Shown piece by piece: positions 44,556 to 54,713 of a stretch of 64,000 nucleotides of DNA; within the stretch, counting starts at the first letter, position 1; each line of letters starts with the position of its first letter. The DNA is from CAVTSA01 sp963790575 (GTDB lineage Bacteria; Chloroflexota; Dormibacteria; Dormibacterales; Dormibacteraceae). The DNA is taken from assembly GCA_963790575.1 (NCBI GenBank), contig CAWBPD010000018.1, forward strand, positions 1-64,000, written 5' to 3'. A program made the translations under genes and the position numbers. The notes below the pieces were generated by a model. It was not told the DNA's origin. It did not search any database and saw nothing but the letters and a program-made list of their open reading frames with translations.

Positions 44556-45224
44556 CTACGGACGGGGGTCACCTGGCGACGGTCGCCGCCAGCCGCGTGG
44601 GTGCTCCGGCGGGGCTAAGCGGGCCATCCCGGTCGTCAACGCGACCACCGCCGCCTCAGTCCGGCTCTCGACTCGGAGCTTGCCCATGATCTGCTTCACA
44701 TACGTCTTGACGGTCTCCGAGCTGACTCCCATCTCAACGGCGATGACCCGATTCGGCTTGCCCTCGGCGATCAGCGCCAGCACCTCCCGCTCACGCCCGC
44801 TGAGCAACGTGCGGGTGGCGCTCTGCGCGGGGTCCGGCGTCGGGGCCATCGCAGACCGGATGGTGCTCCGAAGCTCGTCCGCGTTGGCGTCTTTGACGAC
44901 GTACGCGACAGCGCCTTCTCGGAGCGCGCCTGCCACCGCGTCGTCTTCAGCGCGGTCGGTGAGGACGACCAGGCTCGCGTCCGGGAGCTCGTCCCGCAGG
45001 GAACGGACCAGCTCCCGACCTGCCGCTCCTGACGGCATCCCGACCAGGACGACGTGCGGACGCCGGTCCTGGGCCACGGCGATCCCCGGCCCGAGGTGGC
45101 CAACCATCGCGATCACCTCAAACACGGGGTCGGCGCTGAGGATGAGACGAAGTCCCTCCCGGACAACGGTGCGCTCGTCGATCACGAGGACCCGGATCGT
45201 GGTTGGGCCCTCGGCGCTCAGCAC
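44556..45224 (-). CDS. Atypical NarL-family response regulator lacking the phospho-acceptor Asp
   Basis: 222 residues from a GTG at 45224 with AGGAG six bases upstream. The frame is open to 45314. The receiver keeps the acidic pair (D16, E17 in VIDER), T89 and K111, but the expected Asp is Gly (G62 in HVVLVGMPS). The LuxR helix-turn-helix is complete (LSGREREVLALIAEGKPNR, then SSETVKTYVKQIMGKL). It probably acts without phosphorylation or through ligand binding or dimer control; this is inference. It is flanked by fragments of other regulators. The C-terminal tail is proline-rich. Confidence 0.8.
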   Translation of the reverse strand: MLSAEGPTTIRVLVIDERTVVREGLRLILSADPVFEVIAMVGHLGPGIAVAQDRRPHVVLVGMPSGAAGRELVRSLRDELPDASLVVLTDRAEDDAVAGALREGAVAYVVKDANADELRSTIRSAMAPTPDPAQSATRTLLSGREREVLALIAEGKPNRVIAVEMGVSSETVKTYVKQIMGKLRVESRTEAAVVALTTGMARLAPPEHPRGWRRPSPGDPRP

Positions 45225-45762
45225 CACGCTCTCCTGCCGGCGGAGGTACTCAGCGCACCAGGTCCGTGCCCGCGCGGACCCGCGGGCACCGCCGAGAGAG
45301 CGCAAGGGACGCACCCGCCACCTTCAGAGGGGTGGAGGAGCGCCGCAATCGGGTGGCGAAGAAACCGCAGCTCCCCAGGAGCCAGACGATCCAGCACCTC
45401 GGTGCGCAGATAATCGGCGACCGCCGGCCCGAGTTCGGCGCGCTCTCCGATCGAGGGGGCGGCCAGCGAGAGTCCGGCCGGCCAGCCCTCCGTCTGCCGG
45501 ACCAGCACGTCGACCTGTTCGGGGTCCACCGGGAGCCCCGCCGCGCCGAACAAAGCGTCCGTCTCGCCCCGCCGGTGATCACCACCACCGGCACATCGCC
45601 GGATGCGAGCAGGTGCCGGACCAGGCGGCCGCGCACCACCAGCCACGACCGCTCGCCTGCTGGAGCCGGAACGGCCAGGCTCGGCGGCAGCCGGAACCGT
45701 CCGCCGGCCCGCCCCGGTGGGGACTGTGCGGGGTCCTCGACGACGGTAGGATCTTCGCTCAT
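45218..45762 (-). pseudogene. MalT/LAL-type LuxR regulator, internally deleted
   Basis: The start (FRLPPSLAVPAPAGERSWLV, RGRLVRHLLASGDVPVVVITGG) is the lead-in to the Walker A loop of MalT-like ATPase regulators. Directly after, in another frame, comes DALFGAAGLPVDPEQVDVLV and RQTEGWPAGLSLAAPSI, which normally lies about 200 residues later. The Walker motifs and the C-terminal repeats with their helix-turn-helix are gone. Family length is about 900 residues; under 180 remain. Confidence 0.7.
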
Positions 45763-46061
45763 GCTGGAGGTGATCGCGGCCGGTGAGGCCGGTCCGGGAT
45801 CAGCGTAGGGGGGTCGGGTCGGGAGGCCCACCGGCGGTCAGGGTGCTATTCGACCGATCCTTCGACACGTTCCGGACCGCGGCGCACGGGCTGCCGCGAC
45901 GAATCATCCCGTGCGGAGGATGCCCGAACGTCTGGCAGCTGGTTGTCTGGCGTCAGGCGGGCGCCCGAAGTGGGGCCGGCGTCCGCGTATGAGGAGAAGC
46001 GGGCCATGTGCGACCTGTGGGCGATTGGGGATCTGACGAACCACCAGAGCACCCAGCCGAG

Positions 46062-47912
46062 ATGACCACCGACCAGATCCTCGCAGGACTTGGACTGACC
46101 GTCTCCCTGGCCGTCGCCTCCCGGCTCCTTGCCCGGGCCCTGCGCCTGCCCGCGCTCGTCGTGATGCTGGCCGCCGGATTCGTCGCCGGTGCGCTCACCA
46201 AGGTCGTCAATCCCAACCAGCTCCTGGGGCCGCTCTTCCAGCCGTTGGTGTCCGTGGCCGTGGCGGTGATCCTCTTCGACAGCGGGCTCGAGCTCGACCT
46301 GCGGGGGCTGACCCGACGGTCGCGACCCGTCGTGGCCAGGCTGATCGGCCTGGGCATCCCGATCACGTGCGGGCTGGGGGCGATCTCGGCTGCCCTGTTC
46401 CTGGGCATGTCGCAGAAGGCGGCCGTGATGCTTGGCGCCATCCTCGTCGTCAGCGGCCCCACGGTGGTCACGCCCCTGCTCGCGTCCGTTCGACTCGAGC
46501 GACGACTGCAGACGCTCCTGACCTGGGAGGGCTCGATCATCGATCCCGTCGGCGCCATCTTCGGGGTCCTGGTGTTCCACGGCGTGATCGCCTCCACGCG
46601 CCATGGCCTCCTCTATCAGCTCGTGCAGTTCCTAACCAGCGTGGGCGTAGGACTCGCCGGCGGGGTCGTCGGCGCCGCCCTGCTCTGGCTCCTTTTGCGG
46701 CGGGCCGGCTTCGCGCAGACGCTGGGGACCCAGGTGGCGCTGGCGACCGTGGTCGCGTTGGCGGTCGCCTGCGACCTGCTCCGCGAGGACAGCGGGCTGA
46801 TCGCGGCCATCGTCATCGGCATGGCTCTGGCCAATGTCCGGGGATTCGACCTCCCCGCCCGCCGCCCCTTCTTCGAGACCGTGATCCAGCTGGTCATCGG
46901 CATCCTCTTCGTCTCGATCTCGGCCAGCATCACACCGTCGGCGGTGGGCGCGGCACTCCTTCCGGCGCTGGCCCTCATCGCCGTGCTGCTGCTGGTCGCC
47001 CGGCCGCTAGTCGCCCTGGCGGCCAGCGTCAGGACCGACCTGCCGTGGAGAGCGAGGGCCTTCCTGGGATGGATGCATCCCCGCGGAATCGTGGCCGCCG
47101 CCACCGCCTCGACGTTCTCGGCCGCGCTGGTCTCCGCGCGAGTCCCCGGCGCCTCCACCATCCTGCCCGCGACCTTTCTCGTAATCGTTGCCACTGTCAC
47201 CGTGTACGGGCTCACGGCCGGACCGGTGGCGCGGCTGCTCCAGGTGACGCGGCCCTCCCGCTCCCGACCCCTGCTGGTGGGGGGCGCCGAGTGGGTGGTA
47301 GACCTGGGTCGGGCGCTCCAGGCGGCCGGCCTCAGCGTCGTCATGTGGGCGGCCGCCCCGCACCAGCGCGAGCGGATCCGCCAGGCGGGACTGGAGCTGG
47401 CCGCCGGTGACCTGCTCGCCAACGCGACGGGGCGCGGCGCCGAGCTCGAGGGGATCACCGCGGTCCTGCTCCTCACCACCCAGGACGACTTCAACGCCCT
47501 CGCCGCCGTCACCTTGCAGGACGGGTTTGACGGGGAGGTCTACCGCGTCGCGCCGCCGCGCGAGGACCTGGGTGTGGTGGCCCCGTTCGCGACCGACGAC
47601 GTGCTGTTCGGCGCTCCCCTCACCGGGCTCGAGGTCTTCCGGCGTCACCAGCGCGGGGCCGAGATCGTGACCAGGCCGGCGACCAGCGACCAGGACGAGC
47701 CCGGCCTGCTGTTCTTGGTGCGCGCCGGCGGCCGGCTGGCGCCGGTCACCGCCGGCCTGCGCCCCCGGTCGCAGGCGGGCGACACCCTGGTCCTCCTCGG
47801 GCCGCTACCGCCGCCCGGGCGCGAGCGCAGGCCCCGGGCCGGCCCGGAGGAGGAGCTGCGGCGATTCCTCGACCTCGACGAGGCGAGCGAGCAGGCAGGG
47901 GGGTCGGGCTGA
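46062..47912 (+). CDS. CPA1-family cation/proton antiporter
   Basis: 616 residues from the ATG at 46062. About 12 helices span residues 5-400: LGLTVSLAVASRLLARALRL, FDSGLELDLRGL (CPA hallmark) and LGAILVVSGPTVVTPLL with the conserved polar site, then LGWMHPRGIVAAATAS. The cytoplasmic tail has a Rossmann-like TrkA-N-type part (PLLVGGAEWVVDLGRALQAAG) and a TrkA-C-like end. It probably exchanges Na+ or K+ for H+. It is followed closely by a ClC channel gene. Confidence 0.85.
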   Translation: MTTDQILAGLGLTVSLAVASRLLARALRLPALVVMLAAGFVAGALTKVVNPNQLLGPLFQPLVSVAVAVILFDSGLELDLRGLTRRSRPVVARLIGLGIPITCGLGAISAALFLGMSQKAAVMLGAILVVSGPTVVTPLLASVRLERRLQTLLTWEGSIIDPVGAIFGVLVFHGVIASTRHGLLYQLVQFLTSVGVGLAGGVVGAALLWLLLRRAGFAQTLGTQVALATVVALAVACDLLREDSGLIAAIVIGMALANVRGFDLPARRPFFETVIQLVIGILFVSISASITPSAVGAALLPALALIAVLLLVARPLVALAASVRTDLPWRARAFLGWMHPRGIVAAATASTFSAALVSARVPGASTILPATFLVIVATVTVYGLTAGPVARLLQVTRPSRSRPLLVGGAEWVVDLGRALQAAGLSVVMWAAAPHQRERIRQAGLELAAGDLLANATGRGAELEGITAVLLLTTQDDFNALAAVTLQDGFDGEVYRVAPPREDLGVVAPFATDDVLFGAPLTGLEVFRRHQRGAEIVTRPATSDQDEPGLLFLVRAGGRLAPVTAGLRPRSQAGDTLVLLGPLPPPGRERRPRAGPEEELRRFLDLDEASEQAGGSG

Positions 47913-47951
47913 GACACCCACCGTCGCGCGGGCGCAGAATCATCCGGTCGG

Positions 47952-49319
47952 GTGGATGCCCTCTCGGTGACCCCTCTCTATGCTGGCCGGGTGGAGCCGA
48001 CGACGCCGGGCGTTGACCTCCTGGCCACCCTCAGGTCGCGGGCTTACCTCATGCTGCTGGTGCTGGCCGCGCTGGTGGGGGCGCCGATCTCGGCGCTCAC
48101 CTACGGCTTCCTCCAGCTCGTCAACCACGCCCAGGGCTGGATCTTCAGCGACCTGCCGGGCCGGCTTGGCCTGCACGGCGAGCCGGTCTGGTGGCCGATC
48201 CCCTGGCTGGTGCTGGGGGGTGTGCTGGTGGGGCTGAGCATTCGCTACCTCCCCGGACGCGGCGGGCACTCGCCGGCCGAGGGGTTCAAGGCCGGCGGCG
48301 CGCCCCGGCCGGTGGAGCTTCCCGGGGTGCTGCTGGCCGCGCTTGCGACGCTCTGCCTGGGGGCGGTGCTCGGCCCCGAGGCCCCGCTGATCGCCCTCGG
48401 CGCCGGTCTCGCCGTCATCGCCGTGCGGGCGGCGAGGCGTGACGTCCCGCAGCGGACCGCGGCGGTGGTGGCCGCGGCGGGGAGCTTCGCCTCGCTCAGC
48501 ACGCTGCTGGGTTCCCCCGTCCTGGGCGCGTTCCTGCTGATGGAGGCGTCGGGCCTGGGGGGCGCGGCGTTGGAACTGGTGTTGGTCCCGGGCCTGCTGG
48601 CCGCCGGGATCGGATCCCTGGTCTTCGTCGGCCTGGACGCCTGGACCGGGCTGGGAACCGCGTCCCTGGCGATTCCCAACCTTCCCTCGGTGGGCCCGCC
48701 CGACCTGGCGGAGTTCGGTTGGGCGCTGGCGATCGGGGTGGCGGCGGCCGTGGTCGCCTCGGCGATTCGGTGGTTGGGGCTGTTCCTGCGGCCCCACGTC
48801 GAGCGGCGGGTGGTGCTGCTGACCCCCCTGGTGGGCCTGGCCGTCGCCGGGCTGGCGATCGCGTTCGCGCTGGGCACCGGCCGGAGCAGCTCCGCGGTGC
48901 TCTTCTCAGGGCAGCTGGCGCTGGGACCTCTGCTCCAGCATGGCGCGACCTACTCGATCGCCGCGCTGGCTCTGCTGCTCGCCTGCAAGGGCCTGGCGTA
49001 CGGCGCCTCGCTGAGCAGCTTCAGAGGAGGGCCCGTCTTCCCGGCGATGTTCCTGGGCGCCGTGGGCGGAATCCTCCTCTCCCACCTCCCCGGTCTCCCG
49101 ATGATCCCCGCCGCCGCCATGGGCATCGGGGCGATGTGCGCCGCCATGCTGCGACTGCCGATGACCTCGGTGCTGCTGGCCACCCTCCTGCTGTTCTCCG
49201 ACGGCCTGACCCTGATGCCGCTGGTGATCGTGGCGGTGGTCGTGGCCTACGTGGGCTCGAACGTGGTCTGGGCGAGGCTGGGGCCGACGGTGGCCGGCGG
49301 GGGCGGGCCGATCACGTAG
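47952..49319 (+). CDS. ClC-family chloride channel or transporter (first paralogue)
   Basis: 455 residues, GTG start. ClC motifs: GHSPAEGFKAGG, GAVLGPEAPLIALGAG (equivalent of GxEGP), SFASLSTLLGSPVLGAFLLME and SSFRGGPVFPAMFLGA. Such proteins move Cl- or exchange Cl-/H+. It starts 39 bases after the antiporter and may be co-transcribed with it. A second ClC is at 61631. It converges with the broken NDH-2. Confidence 0.85.
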   Translation: MDALSVTPLYAGRVEPTTPGVDLLATLRSRAYLMLLVLAALVGAPISALTYGFLQLVNHAQGWIFSDLPGRLGLHGEPVWWPIPWLVLGGVLVGLSIRYLPGRGGHSPAEGFKAGGAPRPVELPGVLLAALATLCLGAVLGPEAPLIALGAGLAVIAVRAARRDVPQRTAAVVAAAGSFASLSTLLGSPVLGAFLLMEASGLGGAALELVLVPGLLAAGIGSLVFVGLDAWTGLGTASLAIPNLPSVGPPDLAEFGWALAIGVAAAVVASAIRWLGLFLRPHVERRVVLLTPLVGLAVAGLAIAFALGTGRSSSAVLFSGQLALGPLLQHGATYSIAALALLLACKGLAYGASLSSFRGGPVFPAMFLGAVGGILLSHLPGLPMIPAAAMGIGAMCAAMLRLPMTSVLLATLLLFSDGLTLMPLVIVAVVVAYVGSNVVWARLGPTVAGGGGPIT

Positions 49320-49324
49320 CCGGG

Positions 49325-50620
49325 CGACCTCGAGCTCCGGTGGCGGCGGGCAGCCCCGGCTCGGCCTCCGTGACGGCGAGGTCGGAGGCGCTGAAGATGC
49401 GCGCGCCGGACGCCCGCCAGCGCCACCGCCCAGTTGAGGAGGGCCGCCACCCGGTTGGTGAACCCGGTCAGGAACACCATGTGGACGAAGAGCCACATCA
49501 GCCAGCCGAGCCTTCCGCTCAGCTTGAGCCCGCGGAAGTCCACCACCGCACGCCCGCGGCCGACGTAGGCCATGCTGCCCATGTCCACATAGTGGAACCG
49601 CCGGATGGGTTTGCCCTCCAGCCGGCGCTTGATGCTGTTGGCGGCGTGCAGGCCGGACTGCATCGCGACCTCGGCGACGCCCGGCAGCCGGTCCAGGGCC
49701 ATCAGGTCCCCCACCACGAACACCTCGGGGTGGCCCGGTAGGGTGCAGTCGGGGAGCACTCCGACCCGTCCGGCTCGGTCCACCTCCGCGCCCGCCCGGT
49801 CCGCCAGCATCCGCCCCAGCGGCGAGGCCGCGACCCCCGCCGCCCAAATCACGGTCCTGGCGTCTATGCGCCTCACCTCGCCTGAGTGGTCCTTGACGTC
49901 GATGCCCGCGGCGTCGACATTGGTCACCAGGCAGCCCATCTGCAGCTCCACGCCCATGGACTCGAGCGTGCGCCGCGCCCGGCTCGAGAGCCGGTCCCCG
50001 AATGTCGCCAGCGGCTCCGAGCTGCCGTCCAGGAGCAGGACACGGCACTCGGTCGGATCGATGACCTGGAACTCACGCCGCAAGGTGTGACGCGCGAGCT
50101 GCCGGATCTGCCTGGACAGTTCCACGCCGGTGGGTCCGGGGCCAACCACGCCGAAGGTCAGCCAGGCCCGCCGCTGTTCGGGGGTCCTCGATCTCGGTCG
50201 CGACCTCGAACGAGCCGAAGATGCGCTTTTGGATGGCCAGCGCATCGTCGACCGTCTTCATGCCGGGCGCATGGCGGGCGAGCTCGTCGTGGCCAAAGTA
50301 CGAGGTGCTGATTCCGGTGCCCACTGATCAGGGAGTCGTACTCCAGACACAGATCCTGGCCCGGGGGCGTCCGGGCTCGGACCATCCGGCGGTCGAGGTC
50401 GATGTCCACCACCTCGGCCAGCCGCACCCGCGCGTTGGGCTGGCGACGGAAGATCGCCGCACCGTCGGCGCGATGCTCACGGGCGGCACGATCCCGGTGG
50501 CGCACTGGTAGAGCATGGGCTGGAAGACGTGGTTCGCGGAGCGGTCGACCAGGGTCACCGCCACCGGGGTGTGCCGGAGATGCCGCTGGCGAAGCCGCCG
50601 CCCACGACCACGACGCGGTG
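49325..50620 (-). pseudogene. Type II NADH dehydrogenase (NDH-2), multiply frameshifted
   Basis: Family pieces appear in order in different frames: VVVVGGGFASG (FAD loop), TLVDRSANHVFQPMLYQCAT, RLAEVVDIDLDRRMV, ISTSYFGHDELARHAPGMK, LAIQKRIFGSFEVA, then a long intact part from FGVVGPGPTGVELSRQI through DARTVIWAAGV and FVVGDLMALDRLPGVAEVAMQSG to MWLFVHMVFLTGFTNRVAALL. At least three or four indels break the first third, and one more may lie near 49420. The intact enzyme would pass electrons from NADH to quinone. Confidence 0.8.
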
Positions 50621-51244
50621 GGCCGACGCGCCGACAGCCGGCTGCGAAGGGCGCTCGCCGGCCGCTGGGACGACCGTCAGACAGAGTGGGGAGACGTTCA
50701 GGACCCCGGGACTGCGACTTGATGGACGGACTCCGCCGATCGAGTGGCACTTGCGGGGACACCATTCCGGCACCGGCGGCCTGACCGGCGCGGACGAAGA
50801 GCGCGCGACGTACGGCGCGGGAGTGCGGTTGGGCACCATGCCGCGGTGCCTGTGCCAGGTCCGGCTGCGACTGAAGGATTTGTCCACATGTCAACGGGGG
50901 CCGGGCCTTCCTCAGTCCCACCGGATGATTCCTTGGATCGTGGATGCGGCCGCGGTCGGCATTGCCTTAACCCTGCCTGGGGCGGCGCGCATGTAACAAG
51001 GAGATCGATGACATGACCGCGCAGGGCGTGAGTGCGCTGTCACGGGCCGCAGGGCAAGTCCGATGTCGCGAGATTGCCCATCACGGGCAGGACCGGAGGC
51101 CTCCAGACGGCGGCGAACGAGCTAGTCCGGGCCCATCGAGGCTGACCAGGTCCGGAGCTGGTGAGCCGAGGGCTCGGTTGAGGCAGCGACAGCTCACACG
51201 TGCGCTACTGAATTAGCGGAGCTGCAGGGAGTCGAGTCAGAACG
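50621..51244. other. Gap without a recognisable gene
   Basis: No frame on either strand shows a start with ribosome site and family resemblance. It separates two broken oxidoreductase genes. Confidence 0.5.
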
Positions 51245-51800
51245 ATGAGCGAGCGCTACGACGTCATCATCATCGGAACCGGCGCCGCCGGCGGGACGCT
51301 TGCGCACCAGCTGGCTCCTTCGGGCAAGCGCATGCTGCTCTTGGAGCGTGGCGGCTGGCTGCCCCGCGAGGTCGAAAACTGGCACACCGCCGAGGTCCTT
51401 CTGTACAACCGCTACATCTCGCCGGACACCTGGTACGACGAGAGCGGGAAGGCGGTCCAGCCTCAGGTCCACTATTTCGTGGGAGGCGCGACCAAGCTCT
51501 ACGGCGCAGCCCTTTACCGGCTCCGCAAGATGCTCGGCAAGTCGCAGACCGAGATGTTCCGCGGAGAGAAGCCGATCGAGACGGCGCCGGTGCGATCCCG
51601 CCACCTCCGTGCTCGACCAGAGCTGCCGGGCACACGAGCTCGACAACCTGTACGTGGTCGACACCAGCTTCTCCCCCAGCATCGGCGCGGTGAACCCTGC
51701 CCTGACCGCGATGGCCAACGCCATCCGGGTGGGCGATCATCTCCGCGTGCGGCTGGGCGCGGCGGCCGCGGGCCGCCCGCCGGTCAGCCCTGAACATGGC
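51245..51800 (+). pseudogene. GMC-type FAD oxidoreductase with large internal deletion
   Basis: The start is well preserved: YDVIIIGTGAAGGTLAHQLA (FAD loop), then LLLERGGWLPRE and VHYFVGGATKLYGAALYRL, as in glucose-methanol-choline oxidoreductases of about 520 residues. After roughly 115 residues the sequence switches frame and jumps to ATSVLDQSCRAHELDNLYVV and SFSPSIGAVNPALTAMANAIR, the C-terminal FAD-closing motif with the catalytic Asn. The middle (about 300 residues) is missing. Confidence 0.75.
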
Positions 51801-51970
51801 TCGGCACCGATCGATTTCACCGGCTCTCACGCTGAGGTGCGTGCAACCGCCGGGCGGAGCCGAGGAGGAGACAAACCCCAGGCGCCGCTTCGCCGGTCGC
51901 GGTCGGACAGGCGACGCCTGGAGGCGACGGCGGGGGTCTCAAGAAGCACGGACGCACCTGAGGAGGCGAT

Positions 51971-52456
51971 ATGTCGACGATCGAAGGCAAAAACGACATC
52001 GAGATCGGTCCTGTGGACTATCTCGTCGTGGAGTTTCCAGGCAGCAAGTTCAGGGGCGAGATCGCCCCGGCAATGCGCGACCTGGTGCGGCGCGGTCTCG
52101 TCCGGGTCCTGGACTTACTTGTGCTCCGCAAGGACCACGACGGCGGAATCGACGCGTTCGAGCTGTCAGACCTGCCCGACGACGAGGTCGGAGAGTTGAG
52201 GGCTCACGAGGCCGAACTGGCGATGCTGCTGAGCGAGGACGATGTCCACGCCTTGGCGGCGGCGATCGAGCCAGGCAGTTCGGCGGGGGTTGTCGTCTAC
52301 GAGAATCTCTGGGCCATTCCCTTCGCCAATGCTTGTCGGCGGGCGGGAGGCCAGCTCGTGGCAAGCGGTCGCATCCCTATTCAGGCGTTGCTCGCCGCCC
52401 TCGCGGACGAAGACGACGACGAGTCGAAAGTCGGCGACGAGTCGAAAGGAGCATAA
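51971..52456 (+). CDS. DUF6325-family protein
   Basis: 161 residues with a strong GAGGAGG ribosome site. IGPVDYLVVEFPGSKFRGEIA and RVLDLLVLRKDHDG are the family start; an acidic helix and YENLWAIPFANACRRAGGQLV follow. The function is unknown; related DUF1269-like proteins are stress or membrane linked. It is followed two bases later by a small gene, usual for this family. Confidence 0.75.
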   Translation: MSTIEGKNDIEIGPVDYLVVEFPGSKFRGEIAPAMRDLVRRGLVRVLDLLVLRKDHDGGIDAFELSDLPDDEVGELRAHEAELAMLLSEDDVHALAAAIEPGSSAGVVVYENLWAIPFANACRRAGGQLVASGRIPIQALLAALADEDDDESKVGDESKGA

Positions 52457-52458
52457 CC

Positions 52459-52611
52459 ATGCCACTTGCCGCACGTCGTATGCGCCGCGCAGCACTGATC
52501 GGGCCGGCGCCCGTAGCCCGCACCGCGGTCACCGTCGGCACCGCCGCCGTGGTAGCCCACGGAGTGAGCCGCCGCGTTGATCGCCGTCAGGACCGCCGCG
52601 AACGCCGCTGA
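52459..52611 (+). CDS. Small basic protein downstream of DUF6325
   Basis: 50 residues: MPLAARRMRRAALIG, a short hydrophobic stretch (TAVTVGTAAVVAHG) and an arginine-rich end (RRVDRRQDRRERR). It begins two bases after the DUF6325 stop. Small proteins of this kind often accompany DUF6325 genes; the function is unknown. Confidence 0.5.
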   Translation: MPLAARRMRRAALIGPAPVARTAVTVGTAAVVAHGVSRRVDRRQDRRERR

Positions 52612-52869
52612 CCAAACCACGGCCCGAACAGTGCGGGACGAGGGGGGATACGAGAACATCTCCCGAGCTCAACTCTGCAGGCAGCGTGTGAGGGTCTTGC
52701 GTAAGACTCGGCGACCTGCGAGTCGGCTCAGCGTCAAGTTTTGTCGAACCAGGTGGAGAGCCGCGCTCCCGTGCACGCGGCCCTCCGCCCAGGATGGATC
52801 TGGGTCGGGCCGACGGAGAAAGGCCCGTTCAGCCCTGCATCGAAGCCGAGCGAGGGTCGCGAATCACCG

Positions 52870-53772
52870 ATGAATTACAGGCGAAGCCGCCGGCCGGGGG
52901 TTGGCGAGTCAGAGGCGCGACGGCCTCCAGCCGCGTGGACGCGCGGGGCGGTAGCGCTGGCCTCGACGCTGTTGCTATTCGTGGCACTGACGTCGTGCGG
53001 GGCCGGAGCACAGTCGCCCCGCGCATCCAGCTCGCCAAGTCCTGGCGGGCTGGCTTCAGTCGAAGGATCGCAGATGCAGCGGCTGCCGGCAGCACCCGCG
53101 CCCCGATCCGGTGCCAATCCCGTTCCGACCGGCGCAATGAGTGAACAGCAGTTCGCGACGCTCGTCTTCGGAGACATCCAGTCCTTCTGGTCGAACGAGT
53201 TCCGTAGGGCCGGCAGCACGTACCAGTCCGCTCAGCTGGTGACTTTCAGTGGGGGCGTCGAGACCAGCTGCGGGACGCAGCCTTCGGAGGTCGGGCCGTT
53301 CTACTGCCCGCCGGATCACACGGTATTCATCGACCTCAGCTTCCTGACCGCTCTTCAGCAACACCTAGGCGCGGAGGGGGACTTCGCGAGGGCTTACATC
53401 ATCGCTCACGAGTTGGGTCATCACGTGCAGACGCTGATCGGGATCACGACCCGGGTGAACGCCCTGAGCACGGTCAGCCCCCACGATGCCAACCCACTCT
53501 CGGTGCGGAGTGAGCTCCAGGCAGATTGCCTGGCTGGGGTGTGGGCGTCGACCGCCTACTCGCGGAAGCTGGTCGGCCCGAGTCAGATCGACCAGGCACT
53601 GCGGGCGGCAGCGGCCGTCGGCGACGACTACCAGCAACAACTCTCCGGAGCGGAAGTCGACGACGCGGGCTGGACTCACGGATCGTCTGCGCAGCGCCAG
53701 CACTGGCTGCAGACGGGGATCGAGAAGGGCCGGCCCGAGGCCTGCGATACGTTCTCGTCTGCGGCGGCGTAA
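52870..53772 (+). CDS. YpfJ-type neutral zinc metallopeptidase, lipoprotein
   Basis: 300 residues from the ATG at 52870. An N-terminal signal with lipobox LTSC (C43) follows a charged start and hydrophobic run (ALASTLLLFVAL), so it should be anchored outside the membrane. The zinc site is HELGHH (180-185), with third-ligand motif ELQADCLAGVWA (from 215) as in the YpfJ family. FYCPPDHTVFIDLSFL precedes it as usual. The substrate is unknown. Confidence 0.88.
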   Translation: MNYRRSRRPGVGESEARRPPAAWTRGAVALASTLLLFVALTSCGAGAQSPRASSSPSPGGLASVEGSQMQRLPAAPAPRSGANPVPTGAMSEQQFATLVFGDIQSFWSNEFRRAGSTYQSAQLVTFSGGVETSCGTQPSEVGPFYCPPDHTVFIDLSFLTALQQHLGAEGDFARAYIIAHELGHHVQTLIGITTRVNALSTVSPHDANPLSVRSELQADCLAGVWASTAYSRKLVGPSQIDQALRAAAAVGDDYQQQLSGAEVDDAGWTHGSSAQRQHWLQTGIEKGRPEACDTFSSAAA

Positions 53773-53874
53773 GTGTTTTGACGAGGGGGGTGCGGACAGA
53801 GCAGGCGGAAGACAAGGGCGGTGTCAAAGCGAGAGACGGTGCGCTGATACGCATATGCGAAGGAGTTATTTCAA

Positions 53875-54303
53875 ATGACAGATGTGACACGCAATACCGG
53901 GGCGAGCTATGCCGGGGGGGATCAATCATCGACGATGCCGGACGGCTGGGTGCTCTTCTCCGCTCTGATGATCCTGTGGATCGGCGTCTGGAATATGTTC
54001 CAGGGTCTATTCGGCTTCTTTCGTTCCACCTTCTTCATCGGCCACACGGTTGGGGGAGCGCTTTGGATCTGGGCGATTCTCTGGATCGTTTTCGGCGTGC
54101 TGCAGATGGCCGCCGGCGGTGCCATCATGAGCCACCGCTCGTGGGGACGATGGTTCGGAATCGTGACTGTCGGCCTGTCTCTGTTCGTGAACCTGCTGAC
54201 AATCGGCACCTATCCCTGGTGGTCCATCGTCCTCGTCGCGGTCGACGTGTTCATCCTCTTCGGCCTCACGGTCCACTGGCGGAGGGGACTCCCGGCAGTC
54301 TGA
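53875..54303 (+). CDS. DUF7144-type four-helix membrane protein
   Basis: 142 residues, AAGGAG ribosome site. Four hydrophobic helices: GWVLFSALMILWIGVWNMFQG, LWIWAILWIVFGVLQMAAGG, WFGIVTVGLSLFVNLLTIG and WWSIVLVAVDVFILFGLTVH. The function is unknown; it is common in actinobacteria. Confidence 0.75.
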   Translation: MTDVTRNTGASYAGGDQSSTMPDGWVLFSALMILWIGVWNMFQGLFGFFRSTFFIGHTVGGALWIWAILWIVFGVLQMAAGGAIMSHRSWGRWFGIVTVGLSLFVNLLTIGTYPWWSIVLVAVDVFILFGLTVHWRRGLPAV

Positions 54304-54713
54304 CTCAAACCAGCCACCTTCCGCCCCCTTGGCGGTCTCAGCTTGCGTCGCAGCGTTTGGGGGAGGGGAAACATCCACAACGACGCCCTCGGGCGTTTCT
54401 GGCCACTCGGCAGGGTAGCAGCCGGGTGGCCCCCGCGCGGGGTGGGTTGGTGAGGAGGGCAGGAGGGGTCATCGTGAGCTTCAGCCACGACACCCAGCTG
54501 GTCCCATGCATCGAGACCCATGGCGACTGGCCCGGGAAAACGTGCGACCTCCGGACTGCTCCAGCGCGCCGGCTCGGCCCGCGGCCGCGCCAACAGGCGC
54601 GACGCGCAGCCGCTCGGCCCGGGCACCACTGACAAATGGGAAACCGTGGATTTGTCTAGCTCACTGGTTGAGTTGATAGCGATGCCTCGCCCAACCCGGG
54701 TTACGGTCCGTTG
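54304..54713. other. Gap without a recognisable gene
   Basis: A long antisense frame crosses this region into the DUF7144 gene, but it has no family features. Nothing else was seen. Confidence 0.5.
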
